Source of the DNA: Vibrio sp. AND4
Lineage (GTDB): Bacteria > Pseudomonadota > Gammaproteobacteria > Enterobacterales > Vibrionaceae
NCBI RefSeq assembly: GCF_000171815.1
Contig: NZ_ABGR01000020.1
Coordinates: 1-36,511, forward strand
Length of the DNA: 36,511 bases
Direction of reading: 5' to 3'
In this document: positions 17,988 through 25,943 of the stretch, piece after piece
How positions within the stretch are numbered: the stretch's first letter is position 1
Layout: the number at the start of each line of letters is the position of its first letter
Translations under genes and position numbers: made by a program
Notes under the pieces: model-generated
What the model was told of the DNA's origin: nothing
Database searches by the model: none
The model's input: the letters and a program-made list of their open reading frames with translations, nothing else

Positions 17988-19754
17988 ATGCACTGGACGT
18001 TCAACCGACTCGTGACCGCGAGTCTTCTTCTTACTTCCCCACTCCTTACACCTACCACAGCCTCTGCTAACCAAGCGGCAGATACGGTGGCACCAGAGCA
18101 AAGTACGGGCTTGGAGCAAAAGCAATTGGTCAAAGCGCAAGACTATATGGTCACCGCTGCAAACCCACTTGCCACCCAAGCCGGTGCAGATGTCCTCGCA
18201 GAAGGCGGCAATGCTATTGATGCCATGGTTGTGGTACAGCTGATGCTTGGTTTGGTAGAGCCGCAATCTTCTGGCATTGGTGGTGGCGCCTTCTTGGTAT
18301 ATTGGGACAGTAAGAAACAGCAACTGACCACGTATGATGGGCGTGAGACGGCACCACTCGCCGCGACACCAAAGCTTTTTTTGGATGACAAAGGACAACC
18401 GTTACAATTTTACGATGCCGTTGTCGGTGGACGTTCCGTCGCGACACCTGGCACAGTTCGGTTGCTGTGGGACACACATCAAAAATACGGCAAATTGGAA
18501 TGGAAAAAGATCATCCAACCCGTGATTGCCTTGGCAAAACAAGGTTTCGAAATCAGCCCACGCCTCGCTAGCCTGATTGAAAAAGATGCCAAACGCCTAT
18601 CACGCTTCCCAGCAACGAAAGCTTACTTCTTTAATCCCGATGGTTCAGCAAAAGCCAAAGGCACACTGTTAAAAAATCCTGAATACGCACAAACCCTCAC
18701 TGAGATTGCACAACAAGGAGCCAAAGCTTTCTACCAAGGCGATATTGCTACCGACATTATCAAGACTGTACAGAGTGCACCGGGGAACCCTGGCGTATTG
18801 GCCCAACCTGATTTTGATGCTTTCCAAATAAAACAGCGTGAACCTGTCTGCGCACCTTATCATAACTATGACGTTTGCGGCATGGGGCCACCAAGTTCCG
18901 GTGCACTTACGGTTGGGCAAATTCTCGCAATCACTGAGCAATACGATCTAAAAGGTTGGGGGCCAGGCAGTGCGAAATCGTGGCAAGTGATCGCTGATGC
19001 ATCTCGCCTTGCATTTGCGGATCGCGGCAAGTACATGGCTGATCAAGATTATGTCCCCATGCCAACCAAAGGCTTGCTTGATAAAAAGTATCTCAAACAA
19101 CGTGCTACGCTCATCCAAGTCGGTAAAGCGCTGAGTAAGGTTGAAGCAGGTAACCCACCATGGTCGCATACCATGAACTTAAGCATGGACCAATCGATCG
19201 AACTGCCTTCCACCAGCCATTTCAACATCGTCGATAAGCAAGGTAACGTGGTTTCAATGACAACAACCATTGAAAACGCATTTGGCTCACGTTTGATGGT
19301 ACGTGGCTTTTTGCTTAATAATGAGCTGACTGATTTCTCCTTCCGCACTCATCAAGATGGAGTGCCAATCGCGAACCGATTAGAACCGGGAAAACGTCCA
19401 CGTTCATCGATGGCTCCAACCATTATGCTGAAGGATAAAAAACCTTACATGGCAATTGGTTCACCGGGCGGCAGCCGCATCATTGGTTACGTCGCACAAG
19501 CCATTATCGCCCACACCCAATGGGATATGGACATCCAAAGCGCAATCAATCAACCACGATTACTAAACCGTTTTGGCACGTTAGATATTGAGCAAGGTAC
19601 CGCCGTAGAAAGCTTACAGCCTGAGTTAGACAAGATGGGTTTCAAAACCCATGTTCGTGATTTGAACTCTGGACTCCATGCGATACGTATAAGCCAAGGC
19701 GGTCTCGAAGGTGCTGCTGATCCAAGGCGCGAAGGAGTCGCCGTGGGACAATAG
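17988..19754 (+). CDS. ggt: Gamma-glutamyltransferase (periplasmic)
   Basis: 588-residue Ntn hydrolase that cleaves glutathione and gamma-glutamyl compounds and transfers the glutamyl group. A Sec signal peptide is seen (likely cut after ASA, residue 27), placing it in the periplasm. The family signature is intact: autocleavage and nucleophile threonine T409 in PSTSHFNIVDKQGNVVSMTTT, GNAIDAMVVVQLMLGLVEPQSSGIGGG at about 71-96, GMGPPSSGALTVGQIL, and the oxyanion region SPGGSRI. The gene should therefore encode an active precursor that self-cleaves to large and small subunits. Start is supported by GGAGAG 6 nt upstream. It stands alone, followed by the CsrB RNA region, with no clear terminator of its own. 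Confidence 0.96.
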   Translation: MHWTFNRLVTASLLLTSPLLTPTTASANQAADTVAPEQSTGLEQKQLVKAQDYMVTAANPLATQAGADVLAEGGNAIDAMVVVQLMLGLVEPQSSGIGGGAFLVYWDSKKQQLTTYDGRETAPLAATPKLFLDDKGQPLQFYDAVVGGRSVATPGTVRLLWDTHQKYGKLEWKKIIQPVIALAKQGFEISPRLASLIEKDAKRLSRFPATKAYFFNPDGSAKAKGTLLKNPEYAQTLTEIAQQGAKAFYQGDIATDIIKTVQSAPGNPGVLAQPDFDAFQIKQREPVCAPYHNYDVCGMGPPSSGALTVGQILAITEQYDLKGWGPGSAKSWQVIADASRLAFADRGKYMADQDYVPMPTKGLLDKKYLKQRATLIQVGKALSKVEAGNPPWSHTMNLSMDQSIELPSTSHFNIVDKQGNVVSMTTTIENAFGSRLMVRGFLLNNELTDFSFRTHQDGVPIANRLEPGKRPRSSMAPTIMLKDKKPYMAIGSPGGSRIIGYVAQAIIAHTQWDMDIQSAINQPRLLNRFGTLDIEQGTAVESLQPELDKMGFKTHVRDLNSGLHAIRISQGGLEGAADPRREGVAVGQ

Positions 19755-19774
19755 GCACATTCCTCCCAACCTGG

Positions 19775-19792
19775 CGTGAGAAATATCTTACA
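19775..19792 (+). promoter_or_regulatory. Candidate VarA/UvrY (GacA) box upstream of csrB
   Basis: CGTGAG-AAATAT-CTTACA resembles the GacA/UvrY consensus TGTAAG-N6-CTTACA (4/6 and 6/6 in the half-sites). It lies about 130 nt before the csrB -10. In vibrios the response regulator VarA activates csr RNA genes from such boxes. A second CTTACA half-site lies at 19816-19821. Confidence 0.62.
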
Positions 19793-19918
19793 AATGAATA
19801 GGAAAAGCTCTCTTTCTTACAAGTAAAACACCACCGAAAGACAGCTTATATCATTGAATTTATTAACTATGTGTTTTTTTTAAACACCGTTAGAGTGAAA
19901 AAATGTGAGATGTACCCA

Positions 19919-19946
19919 TTGTTGGAAATCCTCAAACACGTAATAT
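19919..19946 (+). promoter_or_regulatory. csrB promoter
   Basis: -35 TTGTTG (19919-19924), 16 nt, -10 TAATAT (19941-19946). Transcription is expected near 19952, just before the GGA-rich region begins. Confidence 0.6.
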
Positions 19947-19951
19947 TAAAG

Positions 19952-20370
19952 CTGTCGGAGGGACACTGACACGGAACAGGATACACCACGGATTTGGTGA
20001 ACTTCAGGACGAAGAAACGGTTATTCAGGATGAATAGTCGGCATGGATTGCAAAACAGGACATTGAACGGAATCAATAGTGACTAGGATGGTTGCTACTA
20101 AGGATGGGAAATGGACACCTCTGGACGAGGCATGGATTTGTACATCAGGATGATGTCAAGGACACCGCTCAGGGAGCAAGTGACGAGCGCTAACTAGGAT
20201 AGTTAGCAGACCAGGATAAGGTCGAGGACACCGCTAGGAAGGCGAAGCAAGGAGCGAGCTGAAGGATTCAGTACACTATCATGGATTTGATGCATGGAGC
20301 ACAATTAGTAGCCGGACTGCTGCGAGTAAAACTATAACCCCGATGGGCGCAAGCCCTCGGGGTTTTTCTT
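19952..20370 (+). ncRNA. csrB: CsrB-family regulatory RNA (CsrA sponge)
   Basis: About 419 nt with 28 GGA motifs, many as AGGA or TGGA in hairpin loops, and no convincing ORF: the defining layout of CsrB/CsrC RNAs, which bind many CsrA copies and relieve its repression of target mRNAs. One ideal CsrA hairpin is GCTAACT-AGGAT-AGTTAGC at 20189-20207. An 11-nt unit AGGACACCGCT occurs twice, 66 nt apart (20159-20169, 20225-20235). A strong terminator follows (20336-20367). Upstream is a promoter and a VarA-like box. Vibrios carry several such RNAs (CsrB, C, D), and I cannot tell which this is. The exact 5' end is inferred. Confidence 0.93.
20336..20367 (+). terminator. Intrinsic terminator of csrB
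   Basis: AACCCCGA-TGGGC, GCAA tetraloop, GCCC-TCGGGGTT followed by TTTTC: a very stable GC-rich stem. Confidence 0.95.
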
Positions 20371-20450
20371 TGTCTAACGTATTCCCACTGGCACTTTCAT
20401 CGCGCTTCTCACACTCCATTTCTCAATGCTATATCGACTCAAGACCGCGA

Positions 20451-20477
20451 AAATAAAAAGAGCCGCCGAAGCAGCTC
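20451..20477 (-). terminator. Intrinsic terminator after uvrD
   Basis: On the minus strand GAGCTGC-TTCG-GCGGCTC followed by TTTTTATTT, 27 nt past the uvrD stop. Confidence 0.9.
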
Positions 20478-20503
20478 CTAACTTGGTTTGTGTTGATCAA
20501 GCC

Positions 20504-22678
20504 TTACAGCCTCTCTAATTTAGCGTAAGCGGTTACTAACCATTTGATGCCCTCACCGTTAAAAGCGATCTGTACACGGCTTTGTGGGCCACTGCCCTCG
20601 AAGTTTATGATAGTACCTTCACCAAACTTCGGATGCATGACACGAGAACCGAGTGTAAAACCTGTCTCATTAAAGCTCTCTTTTACTGCCGTTTGGCTAA
20701 ACCGGCCACTGCTTGCTGGACGGCTGACTTGCGCCTTCATGCGTACTTCATCCAAACAAGTCTCTGGTAGTTCGCGAATAAAACGCGACGGTTTATGATA
20801 CTTATCTTGACCGTACAAACGGCGCATTTCAGCGTAAATAATGTAGAGCTTTTGCATCGCACGAGTCATACCCACGTAACACAGACGACGCTCTTCCTCT
20901 AATCGCCCTGCTTCTTCTGCCGACATTTGGCTCGGGAACATGCCTTCTTCGACACCAACCATAAACACTAAGGGGAACTCCAGACCTTTCGCACTGTGCA
21001 GCGTCATCAACTGAACCGCATCTTCGAACTCATCCGCTTGCCCCTCACCCGCTTCTAGCGCTGCGTGGGTTAGGAATGCCGTCAGCAGTGACATGTCGTC
21101 AGCTTCTTCTGGTTTCTCGAATTGGCGGGTTGCCGTCACCAATTCCTCCAAGTTTTCAATCCGCGCCTTAGACTTTTCGCCTTTCTCTTGCTCATACATG
21201 CTAAACAGGCCCGAGTATTTGATCACATGGTCTGTTTGGTGATGCAGCGGCATCTCCATGGTGTCGTCCTCTAGTGCAGTGACAAGTTCAATAAAACGAC
21301 TCAGAGCACCAGCAGCGCGACCAGCAAGAACCTTCTCGTCTAACATCGCCACGCTCGCTTCCCACATAGTACAACCGCGATCACGTGCCGCAAAACGAAT
21401 GGTTTCTAGGGTCTTATCTCCCAAACCACGCGTTGGCGTATTCACCACGCGCTCAAATGCCGCATCATCGTTACGGTTAGCAATTAAACGCATATAACTC
21501 AGAGCATCTTTGATTTCCTGTCGTTCGAAGAATCGCATGCCACCATAGATACGGTAAGGTAAGCCTGCTTGGATTAATGCTTCCTCCAGAACACGCGACT
21601 GGGCGTTGTTACGGTAAAGCATTGCAGCATCATTCAGTGCACCGCCCTTATCTTGCCATTCTTTGATTTTGTTTACCGCAAAACGGGCTTCATCCAGCTC
21701 ATTATACGCACTGTAGATTGAGATAGGCTCACCGACCACACCATCCGTCCACAGCTCTTTACCCATACGTTCAGTGTTATTTGCGATCAGAGCATTAGAT
21801 GCTTCCAGAATGGTCTTGGTTGAACGATAATTTTGCTCAAGACGAATGGTATTCACGCTTGGGAATTCCAGCGTAAACTTCTCAATGTTCTCAACTTTTG
21901 CACCACGCCAGCCGTAAATCGACTGATCGTCATCACCTACGATCATCACGTGACACTCAGGACCCGCCATCATACGTAGCCAAGCATATTGAATGTTGTT
22001 GGTATCTTGAAATTCATCCACTAAAATATGCTTAAAGCGTGCCTGGTAATGCTCGCGAACAAACTTGTTATCACGCAGTAGCTCATGTGCGCGCAGCAAG
22101 ATTTCCGCAAAATCGACCAAGCCAGCGCGGTCACATGCTTCTTGATAAGCGGTATACAACTGGAGGTAAGTTTTGGTAACAGGATCATGGTACGCATCGA
22201 TATGTGACGGGCGCAAACCTTCGTCTTTCTTAGCGTTAATCCACCATGCCACCTGGCGTGCAGGCCATTGTTTATCATCAAGGTTTTGAGCTTTGATCAA
22301 TCGCTTCAATAAGCGTTGTTGATCGTCACTATCAATGATTTGGAAATCTTCCAATAGCTTAGCATCAAGATAGTGCGCGCGCAGAATACGGTGACAAATA
22401 CCGTGGAAGGTACCATTCCACATGCCGCCAGTGCTTCCCATCATTAACTCTTCGATACGTCCACGCATCTCTGCTGCCGCTTTATTGGTAAAGGTGACCG
22501 ACATGATTGAGAACGGAGAAGCTTGCTCTACCGACATCAACCAAGCGATACGGTGAACAAGAACGCGCGTCTTACCACTTCCTGCACCAGCCAGGACAAG
22601 CAAGTTTTCTAAAGGTGCTGCTACGGCTTCACGTTGTTTTTCGTTCAAACCGTCGAGTAATAAAGATGGATCCATCAT
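20504..22678 (-). CDS. uvrD: DNA helicase II UvrD
   Basis: 724-residue superfamily 1 helicase (E. coli 720) acting in nucleotide-excision repair and mismatch repair. Walker A GAGSGKT at 31-37, DEFQDTN (Walker B), GDDDQSIYGWRGA, LEQNYRS, LMTLHSAKGLEFPLVF and the C-terminal tail GTIINFEGSGPQSRVQIAF. The product starts MMDPSLLLDG; the second ATG at 22675 matches the E. coli start (MDVS), so either may be used, and the SD is poor. A candidate LexA box lies at 22690-22705, as for E. coli uvrD, which is SOS-inducible. Terminator at 20451-20477. It is convergent with csrB. Confidence 0.97.
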   Translation of the reverse strand: MMDPSLLLDGLNEKQREAVAAPLENLLVLAGAGSGKTRVLVHRIAWLMSVEQASPFSIMSVTFTNKAAAEMRGRIEELMMGSTGGMWNGTFHGICHRILRAHYLDAKLLEDFQIIDSDDQQRLLKRLIKAQNLDDKQWPARQVAWWINAKKDEGLRPSHIDAYHDPVTKTYLQLYTAYQEACDRAGLVDFAEILLRAHELLRDNKFVREHYQARFKHILVDEFQDTNNIQYAWLRMMAGPECHVMIVGDDDQSIYGWRGAKVENIEKFTLEFPSVNTIRLEQNYRSTKTILEASNALIANNTERMGKELWTDGVVGEPISIYSAYNELDEARFAVNKIKEWQDKGGALNDAAMLYRNNAQSRVLEEALIQAGLPYRIYGGMRFFERQEIKDALSYMRLIANRNDDAAFERVVNTPTRGLGDKTLETIRFAARDRGCTMWEASVAMLDEKVLAGRAAGALSRFIELVTALEDDTMEMPLHHQTDHVIKYSGLFSMYEQEKGEKSKARIENLEELVTATRQFEKPEEADDMSLLTAFLTHAALEAGEGQADEFEDAVQLMTLHSAKGLEFPLVFMVGVEEGMFPSQMSAEEAGRLEEERRLCYVGMTRAMQKLYIIYAEMRRLYGQDKYHKPSRFIRELPETCLDEVRMKAQVSRPASSGRFSQTAVKESFNETGFTLGSRVMHPKFGEGTIINFEGSGPQSRVQIAFNGEGIKWLVTAYAKLERL

Positions 22679-22689
22679 GATGTGAGCTA

Positions 22690-22705
22690 CTGGTTATTTA
22701 TACAT
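22690..22705 (-). promoter_or_regulatory. Candidate LexA (SOS) box of uvrD, with a -10 upstream
   Basis: The minus strand reads ATGTATAAATAACCAG, 13 of 16 bases like the E. coli uvrD operator CTGTATATATACCCAG. It lies just downstream of a perfect -10 TATAAT (22714-22719 on plus as ATTATA). No good -35 is seen at 16-18 nt. A LexA box overlapping the start site would be able to block transcription. Confidence 0.6.
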
Positions 22706-22719
22706 AAAAATAGATTATA

Positions 22720-23090
22720 ACCTAAACAACTGGTTCAGATTAGACAAAAGTTCATAAAAAATTGTTGTTTTTTTAATCTAAACATCAGCAGCTTATATAA
22801 AACCTACCTTTACAAATCCAGTTTACTAAAGCGCTACGCCATCAAGTATTCACCAAGATTGTGAATTTACCTATGACGAACGCACTGATAACCAACGCAA
22901 CACGAACCAACACTTACAGAGTTTGAGCGAAATGCCCGAAGTTTTATACCAATTACAGTGGGGCGAACAGAGTTAGTTTAGAAAAAAGATTGTCATTATC
23001 AAAGATTTTGGGGAGGGAATAATCCGTCGTGATGACAGGAGACCAGGAATACAGTCTCTCAACCATGTCCTGAAAAAGAAAATCACTAAT
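22720..23090. other. Non-coding stretch between uvrD and the next gene
   Basis: About 370 nt with no convincing ORF on either strand and no tRNA or repeat. It is AT-rich near uvrD, then holds a short G/A-rich part at 22990-23070 with three or four GGA motifs, one in the loop of GAGAC-CAGGAATACA-GTCTC. A rightward terminator (23091-23122) stands at its end, so a small RNA is conceivable. A weak promoter TTGAGC-16-TATACC lies at about 22922-22953. I see nothing firmer. Confidence 0.3.
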
Positions 23091-23122
23091 AAAAAAATCC
23101 CCGGATGGTACGGGGACCTTTT
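23091..23122 (-). terminator. Terminator after the small helical protein, possibly bidirectional
   Basis: TCCCCG-gatggta-CGGGGA (23098-23116) with an A-run before it and a T-run after it, so both strands end in U tracts. On the minus strand it follows the gene at 23125-23406. Confidence 0.88.
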
Positions 23123-23124
23123 TA

Positions 23125-23406
23125 TTATTTGTTTAAATAAGCCATTAGCTCTTCAGCAGAGATACCTTGCTGTGCAAGATCTTTTGCCATCTGCTCAACC
23201 TGCTCACCTTTACGTGACTCAATAATTTGCTGAAATTGATACACAAGATCACGTAAAACTGGCACAGGAACTTGTTTTGCCGCGCTACGAATACGCTCTG
23301 AGCTTTGGTTGCCTAATTCGTTTAGCAACTTACCAAACATCACCTTTTCTGGTGACTCTTCCATTTGCTCTAAGATACGAGCCATTTCATACGTGGTTAA
23401 CGACAT
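23125..23406 (-). CDS. Small helical protein of unknown function
   Basis: 93 residues from the ATG at 23406 (MSLTTYEMARILEQMEESPEKVMFG...), charged and predicted helical throughout, with no signal, membrane segment or cysteine. The C-terminus MAKDLAQQGISAEELMAYLNK faintly recalls the start of H-NS-like DNA-binding linkers, but no DNA-binding motif is visible; I do not assign a function. The GTG at 23460 would add 18 residues but a -10-like TATATT (23452-23457) lies there, so the shorter form is favoured. It is 91 nt downstream of the MFS gene and ends at a strong terminator, so it can be a separate unit. Confidence 0.7.
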   Translation of the reverse strand: MSLTTYEMARILEQMEESPEKVMFGKLLNELGNQSSERIRSAAKQVPVPVLRDLVYQFQQIIESRKGEQVEQMAKDLAQQGISAEELMAYLNK

Positions 23407-23497
23407 TACTTTATGAGTTCCATTATCGTGTCGAGAAAAATTTGAATGACAAATATACACGCGTTAGCTACGTTGGAAAATATAAAATTACCGAGTT

Positions 23498-24691
23498 TTA
23501 TGCATTCGCCAATTTTATATGCCACCGTTTACCTGCTTTACTAAACAGAATCAATAACGCAGGAAACAGTGTCCACATATGAATCGCGATCAAAGTTTGT
23601 GGATCAAATGATAGACGCTGTAGTGTGCCCACCAACAAACCAGAGCCGCTCATCTGAAATAAACCAAGTAATGCAGCAGCCGTCCCCGCCCTGTCACCAA
23701 AAGGTTCTAACGCTTTACCAGCCGCCGCACCCAGAATCCAAGCAAAACCAACCGATGAAATAAAGATTGGCAACATGAAAGACAGTGCCGTATTGTGCGC
23801 TTTCATTACCATCATGATCACACCAGCAATTGCTAACAGGCTAATACCAACGACAAGCGAGTTATGCGTACCCCAGCGATCCATGAACTTGGGCGCAAGC
23901 ATACATGCCGCAATATTGAATGCCGCGTTGAGACCAAACCAAAAGGTAAACTCGTTCATCGACAGGCCCATATTAGTCATGAGAACGTCCGGAGCAGAGG
24001 TCACATAAGCTAGGATTACCGCCATCGCCATCAAACACAATGAGGCGTGAAAAATGAATGACGGGGTACTGAGGACAGACCAATATCGGCTCAGCTTAAA
24101 TACAGCTTGCTTCTCAGTTGCAGGGTTGGTTTCTTTCATGCCGAAGAAAATCATTGAACCAGCAATCACGGCAAAACCAGCCATAAAGCTGAAGTTCGCT
24201 CGCCAATCAAAATTTTGCGTTAACCAACTACCAAGAATTGGTGCCAATGCAGGGATAAAACAAATCGCACCATTGAGGTAGCTGATCATTTTGCCGCTTT
24301 TTTCCGGACCAAAAACATCGCGAACTGTTGCAAAGGCTGCTACCGATGTTGCACATGCACCTAAGCCTTGTAGCAAGCGAGCCGCCAACATCCACTCGAT
24401 ATTTTGAGCACTCCACGCCAATAAAGCGCTCAACATGTAGATGACGATGCCTCCCAATGCAACAGTTCGACGTCCGAGTTTATCTGCCAAGGGACCAGCG
24501 AATAGCTGACCGACACCCATGGCAAATAAGAACCAAGTGATGGTGTCTTGTGCCAGTGCTTTTTCTACCTGAAAAGTGGCTGCAATAAGAGGCAAAGCAG
24601 GTAGATAGATATCAATCGCAAGCGGACTGAACAGAACTAACATGGTCAACAGCACCATCTGTTTTTTGCGATTTGTAATACGGCTTGACAC
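23498..24691 (-). CDS. Bcr/CflA-family drug efflux MFS transporter
   Basis: 397-residue major-facilitator protein with 12 hydrophobic segments. DIYLPALPLIAATF early, GPLADKLGRRTVALGG between TM2 and TM3 (motif A), and LLQGLGACATSVAAFATVRDVFGPEKSGKM are characteristic of the Bcr/CflA (12-TMS DHA1) subfamily that exports bicyclomycin, chloramphenicol or cysteine. The substrate is not predictable. I choose the GTG at 24691 because GGAG stands 7 nt before it; the TTG at 24715 would add 8 residues without a good SD. It is divergent from a LysR gene, likely its regulator. Confidence 0.9.
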   Translation of the reverse strand: MSSRITNRKKQMVLLTMLVLFSPLAIDIYLPALPLIAATFQVEKALAQDTITWFLFAMGVGQLFAGPLADKLGRRTVALGGIVIYMLSALLAWSAQNIEWMLAARLLQGLGACATSVAAFATVRDVFGPEKSGKMISYLNGAICFIPALAPILGSWLTQNFDWRANFSFMAGFAVIAGSMIFFGMKETNPATEKQAVFKLSRYWSVLSTPSFIFHASLCLMAMAVILAYVTSAPDVLMTNMGLSMNEFTFWFGLNAAFNIAACMLAPKFMDRWGTHNSLVVGISLLAIAGVIMMVMKAHNTALSFMLPIFISSVGFAWILGAAAGKALEPFGDRAGTAAALLGLFQMSGSGLLVGTLQRLSFDPQTLIAIHMWTLFPALLILFSKAGKRWHIKLANA

Positions 24692-24761
24692 AAAATACTC
24701 CAAATTGAATAACAACGTCCGCGCAAAGCTTAAACATCTGATGATATGAATGGAAATGATG

Positions 24762-24794
24762 TATACTCATGACCATTATTCCAATTTGGAAAAT
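24762..24794 (+). promoter_or_regulatory. LysR gene promoter -10 and palindrome in the divergent region
   Basis: A -10-like TATACT lies at 24762-24767, and an 11-bp palindrome TCCAATTTGGA at 24780-24790, with a related CTCCAAATTG at 24700-24709 on the other side. LysR regulators bind T-N11-A palindromes between divergent genes, so these are candidate operators. With this -10, transcription would begin after the ATG at 24769. Confidence 0.4.
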
Positions 24795-24798
24795 CACA

Positions 24799-25740
24799 GT
24801 GAACGTAGAAAAACTGGCACGTATCGACCTCAATTTGCTGGTCTGCTTCAAAGTGCTGATAGAAGAATTGAATGTCACACGAGCCGCCCACCGGCTATGC
24901 TTGAGCCAGTCTGCCGTCAGCAAATCTTTAGCCAAATTACGTCATCAGTTTGATGATCCCCTCTTCACGCGCAACTCACATGGATTAACACCAACACCGC
25001 GCGCATTGTTTCTCAAACCGAAACTGGATCTGTTGATAAACCAACTTGAGATGCTGACCCAACCAGAAGAATTCTCACCACAGAGCAGTGAGTACCGTTT
25101 CCAAATTGCTGCAGTAGAGAGTGTCTACCCGTTAATTCTGCCTCACTTCTTGCCAGCAATATTCCAGCAGGCACCGGGCGTCACCATCAGCACGCACTCG
25201 TGGACAGAACAAACATTTAAAATGATTCAGCGCGGTGAAATCGATTTGGGCATGACGGGGCGAGACATCGACATCAACGATGCCAAGCTAACACTACTTC
25301 CACCCGACGACATTTGTGAGCAGGAAATCTATCGTGACCACCAAATGTGCATCGTTCGAAAAGACCACCCGGCTTTGCGTGGTAATTGGAATTTGGAAGC
25401 TTATCTAGCCCTGCGTCATGTGCAAGTACGTTGCGATGGCAATGATCGTTGGTTGCTCGACTATCGTTTAGCCGACATGGGCCGTGAGCGAGATATTGCA
25501 GTAACGGTACCAGACTTTAATAGCGCCGCCAGTTTGTGCTCCTACACTGACTTCGTCTTCACCGCACCAAGCCACTTTGTGAAGCTAGCAGCCAAGCAAC
25601 ATGACATGGCATTAGTCCCCTTGCCACTCGAGTTCCCGCCAATGGCTTACACTTTATTCTGGCATCGAGACAGAGAAAATGACCCAGCATTAACCTGGCT
25701 ACGTACCATGATCACGCAAAAAACCGATCATCTTAGATAA
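24799..25740 (+). CDS. LysR-family transcriptional regulator
   Basis: 313-residue LysR regulator with N-terminal winged helix (ARIDLNLLVCFKVLIEELNVTRAAHRLCLSQSAVSKSLAKLRHQFDDPLFTRNSHGLTPT) and a periplasmic-binding-like effector domain. The N-terminus is of the NodD/SyrM-like subgroup (RIDLNLL...VTRAA..L..SQ.AVS..L..LR). I prefer the GTG at 24799: it has GGA 8 nt upstream and gives the usual short N-terminus, whereas the ATG at 24769 lies within the promoter-like hexamer region and would put the operator palindrome in the coding part. It is divergent from the MFS gene, the usual regulator/target arrangement; effector unknown. Confidence 0.88.
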   Translation: MNVEKLARIDLNLLVCFKVLIEELNVTRAAHRLCLSQSAVSKSLAKLRHQFDDPLFTRNSHGLTPTPRALFLKPKLDLLINQLEMLTQPEEFSPQSSEYRFQIAAVESVYPLILPHFLPAIFQQAPGVTISTHSWTEQTFKMIQRGEIDLGMTGRDIDINDAKLTLLPPDDICEQEIYRDHQMCIVRKDHPALRGNWNLEAYLALRHVQVRCDGNDRWLLDYRLADMGRERDIAVTVPDFNSAASLCSYTDFVFTAPSHFVKLAAKQHDMALVPLPLEFPPMAYTLFWHRDRENDPALTWLRTMITQKTDHLR

Positions 25741-25774
25741 AAATCCCGGACGCGATTTGCGCTCTTACGGTAAA

Positions 25775-25930
25775 ATGAGTAGCTTAACAGTCGATAGTCC
25801 TTTTTGGCTCATCTATGGCCTGTTGTACTCCGACTCTATTGAAGTGATTGCGAACCTCAATGGAATCGTAAACTGCATGAAGCAGATGGAAACAGCTCCC
25901 ACACCTGAGCATGAAGGAGCGGTAATTTGA
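25775..25930 (+). CDS. Small ORF of 51 codons before the aminopeptidase
   Basis: A complete ATG-to-TGA frame of 51 codons. The product begins MSSLTVDSPFWLIYGLLYSD and continues with an aliphatic stretch around IEVIANLNGIV, then Met/Lys/Glu-rich MKQMETA. Codon choice is like the neighbours and the composition is protein-like. It ends 13 nt before the pepP-type ATG, with the AAGGAATAA SD of that gene between them, so the two are likely co-transcribed and perhaps coupled. Its own SD is weak (ACGGTAAAATG). I do not recognise it; function unknown. It could also be a leader ORF. Confidence 0.5.
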   Translation: MSSLTVDSPFWLIYGLLYSDSIEVIANLNGIVNCMKQMETAPTPEHEGAVI

Positions 25931-25943
25931 AGGAATAACACAG

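Noticed and set aside
17850..18398. 182-codon ORF opposite ggt and its upstream region
   Set aside because: Cys/Trp/Arg-rich, protein-unlike composition; overlaps the ggt signal peptide and catalytic region on the other strand.
19867..20076. 69-codon leftward ORF over the csrB promoter and 5' part
   Set aside because: The region is better explained by the CsrB RNA; the frame has no start signal and a Cys/Phe-rich, unlikely product.
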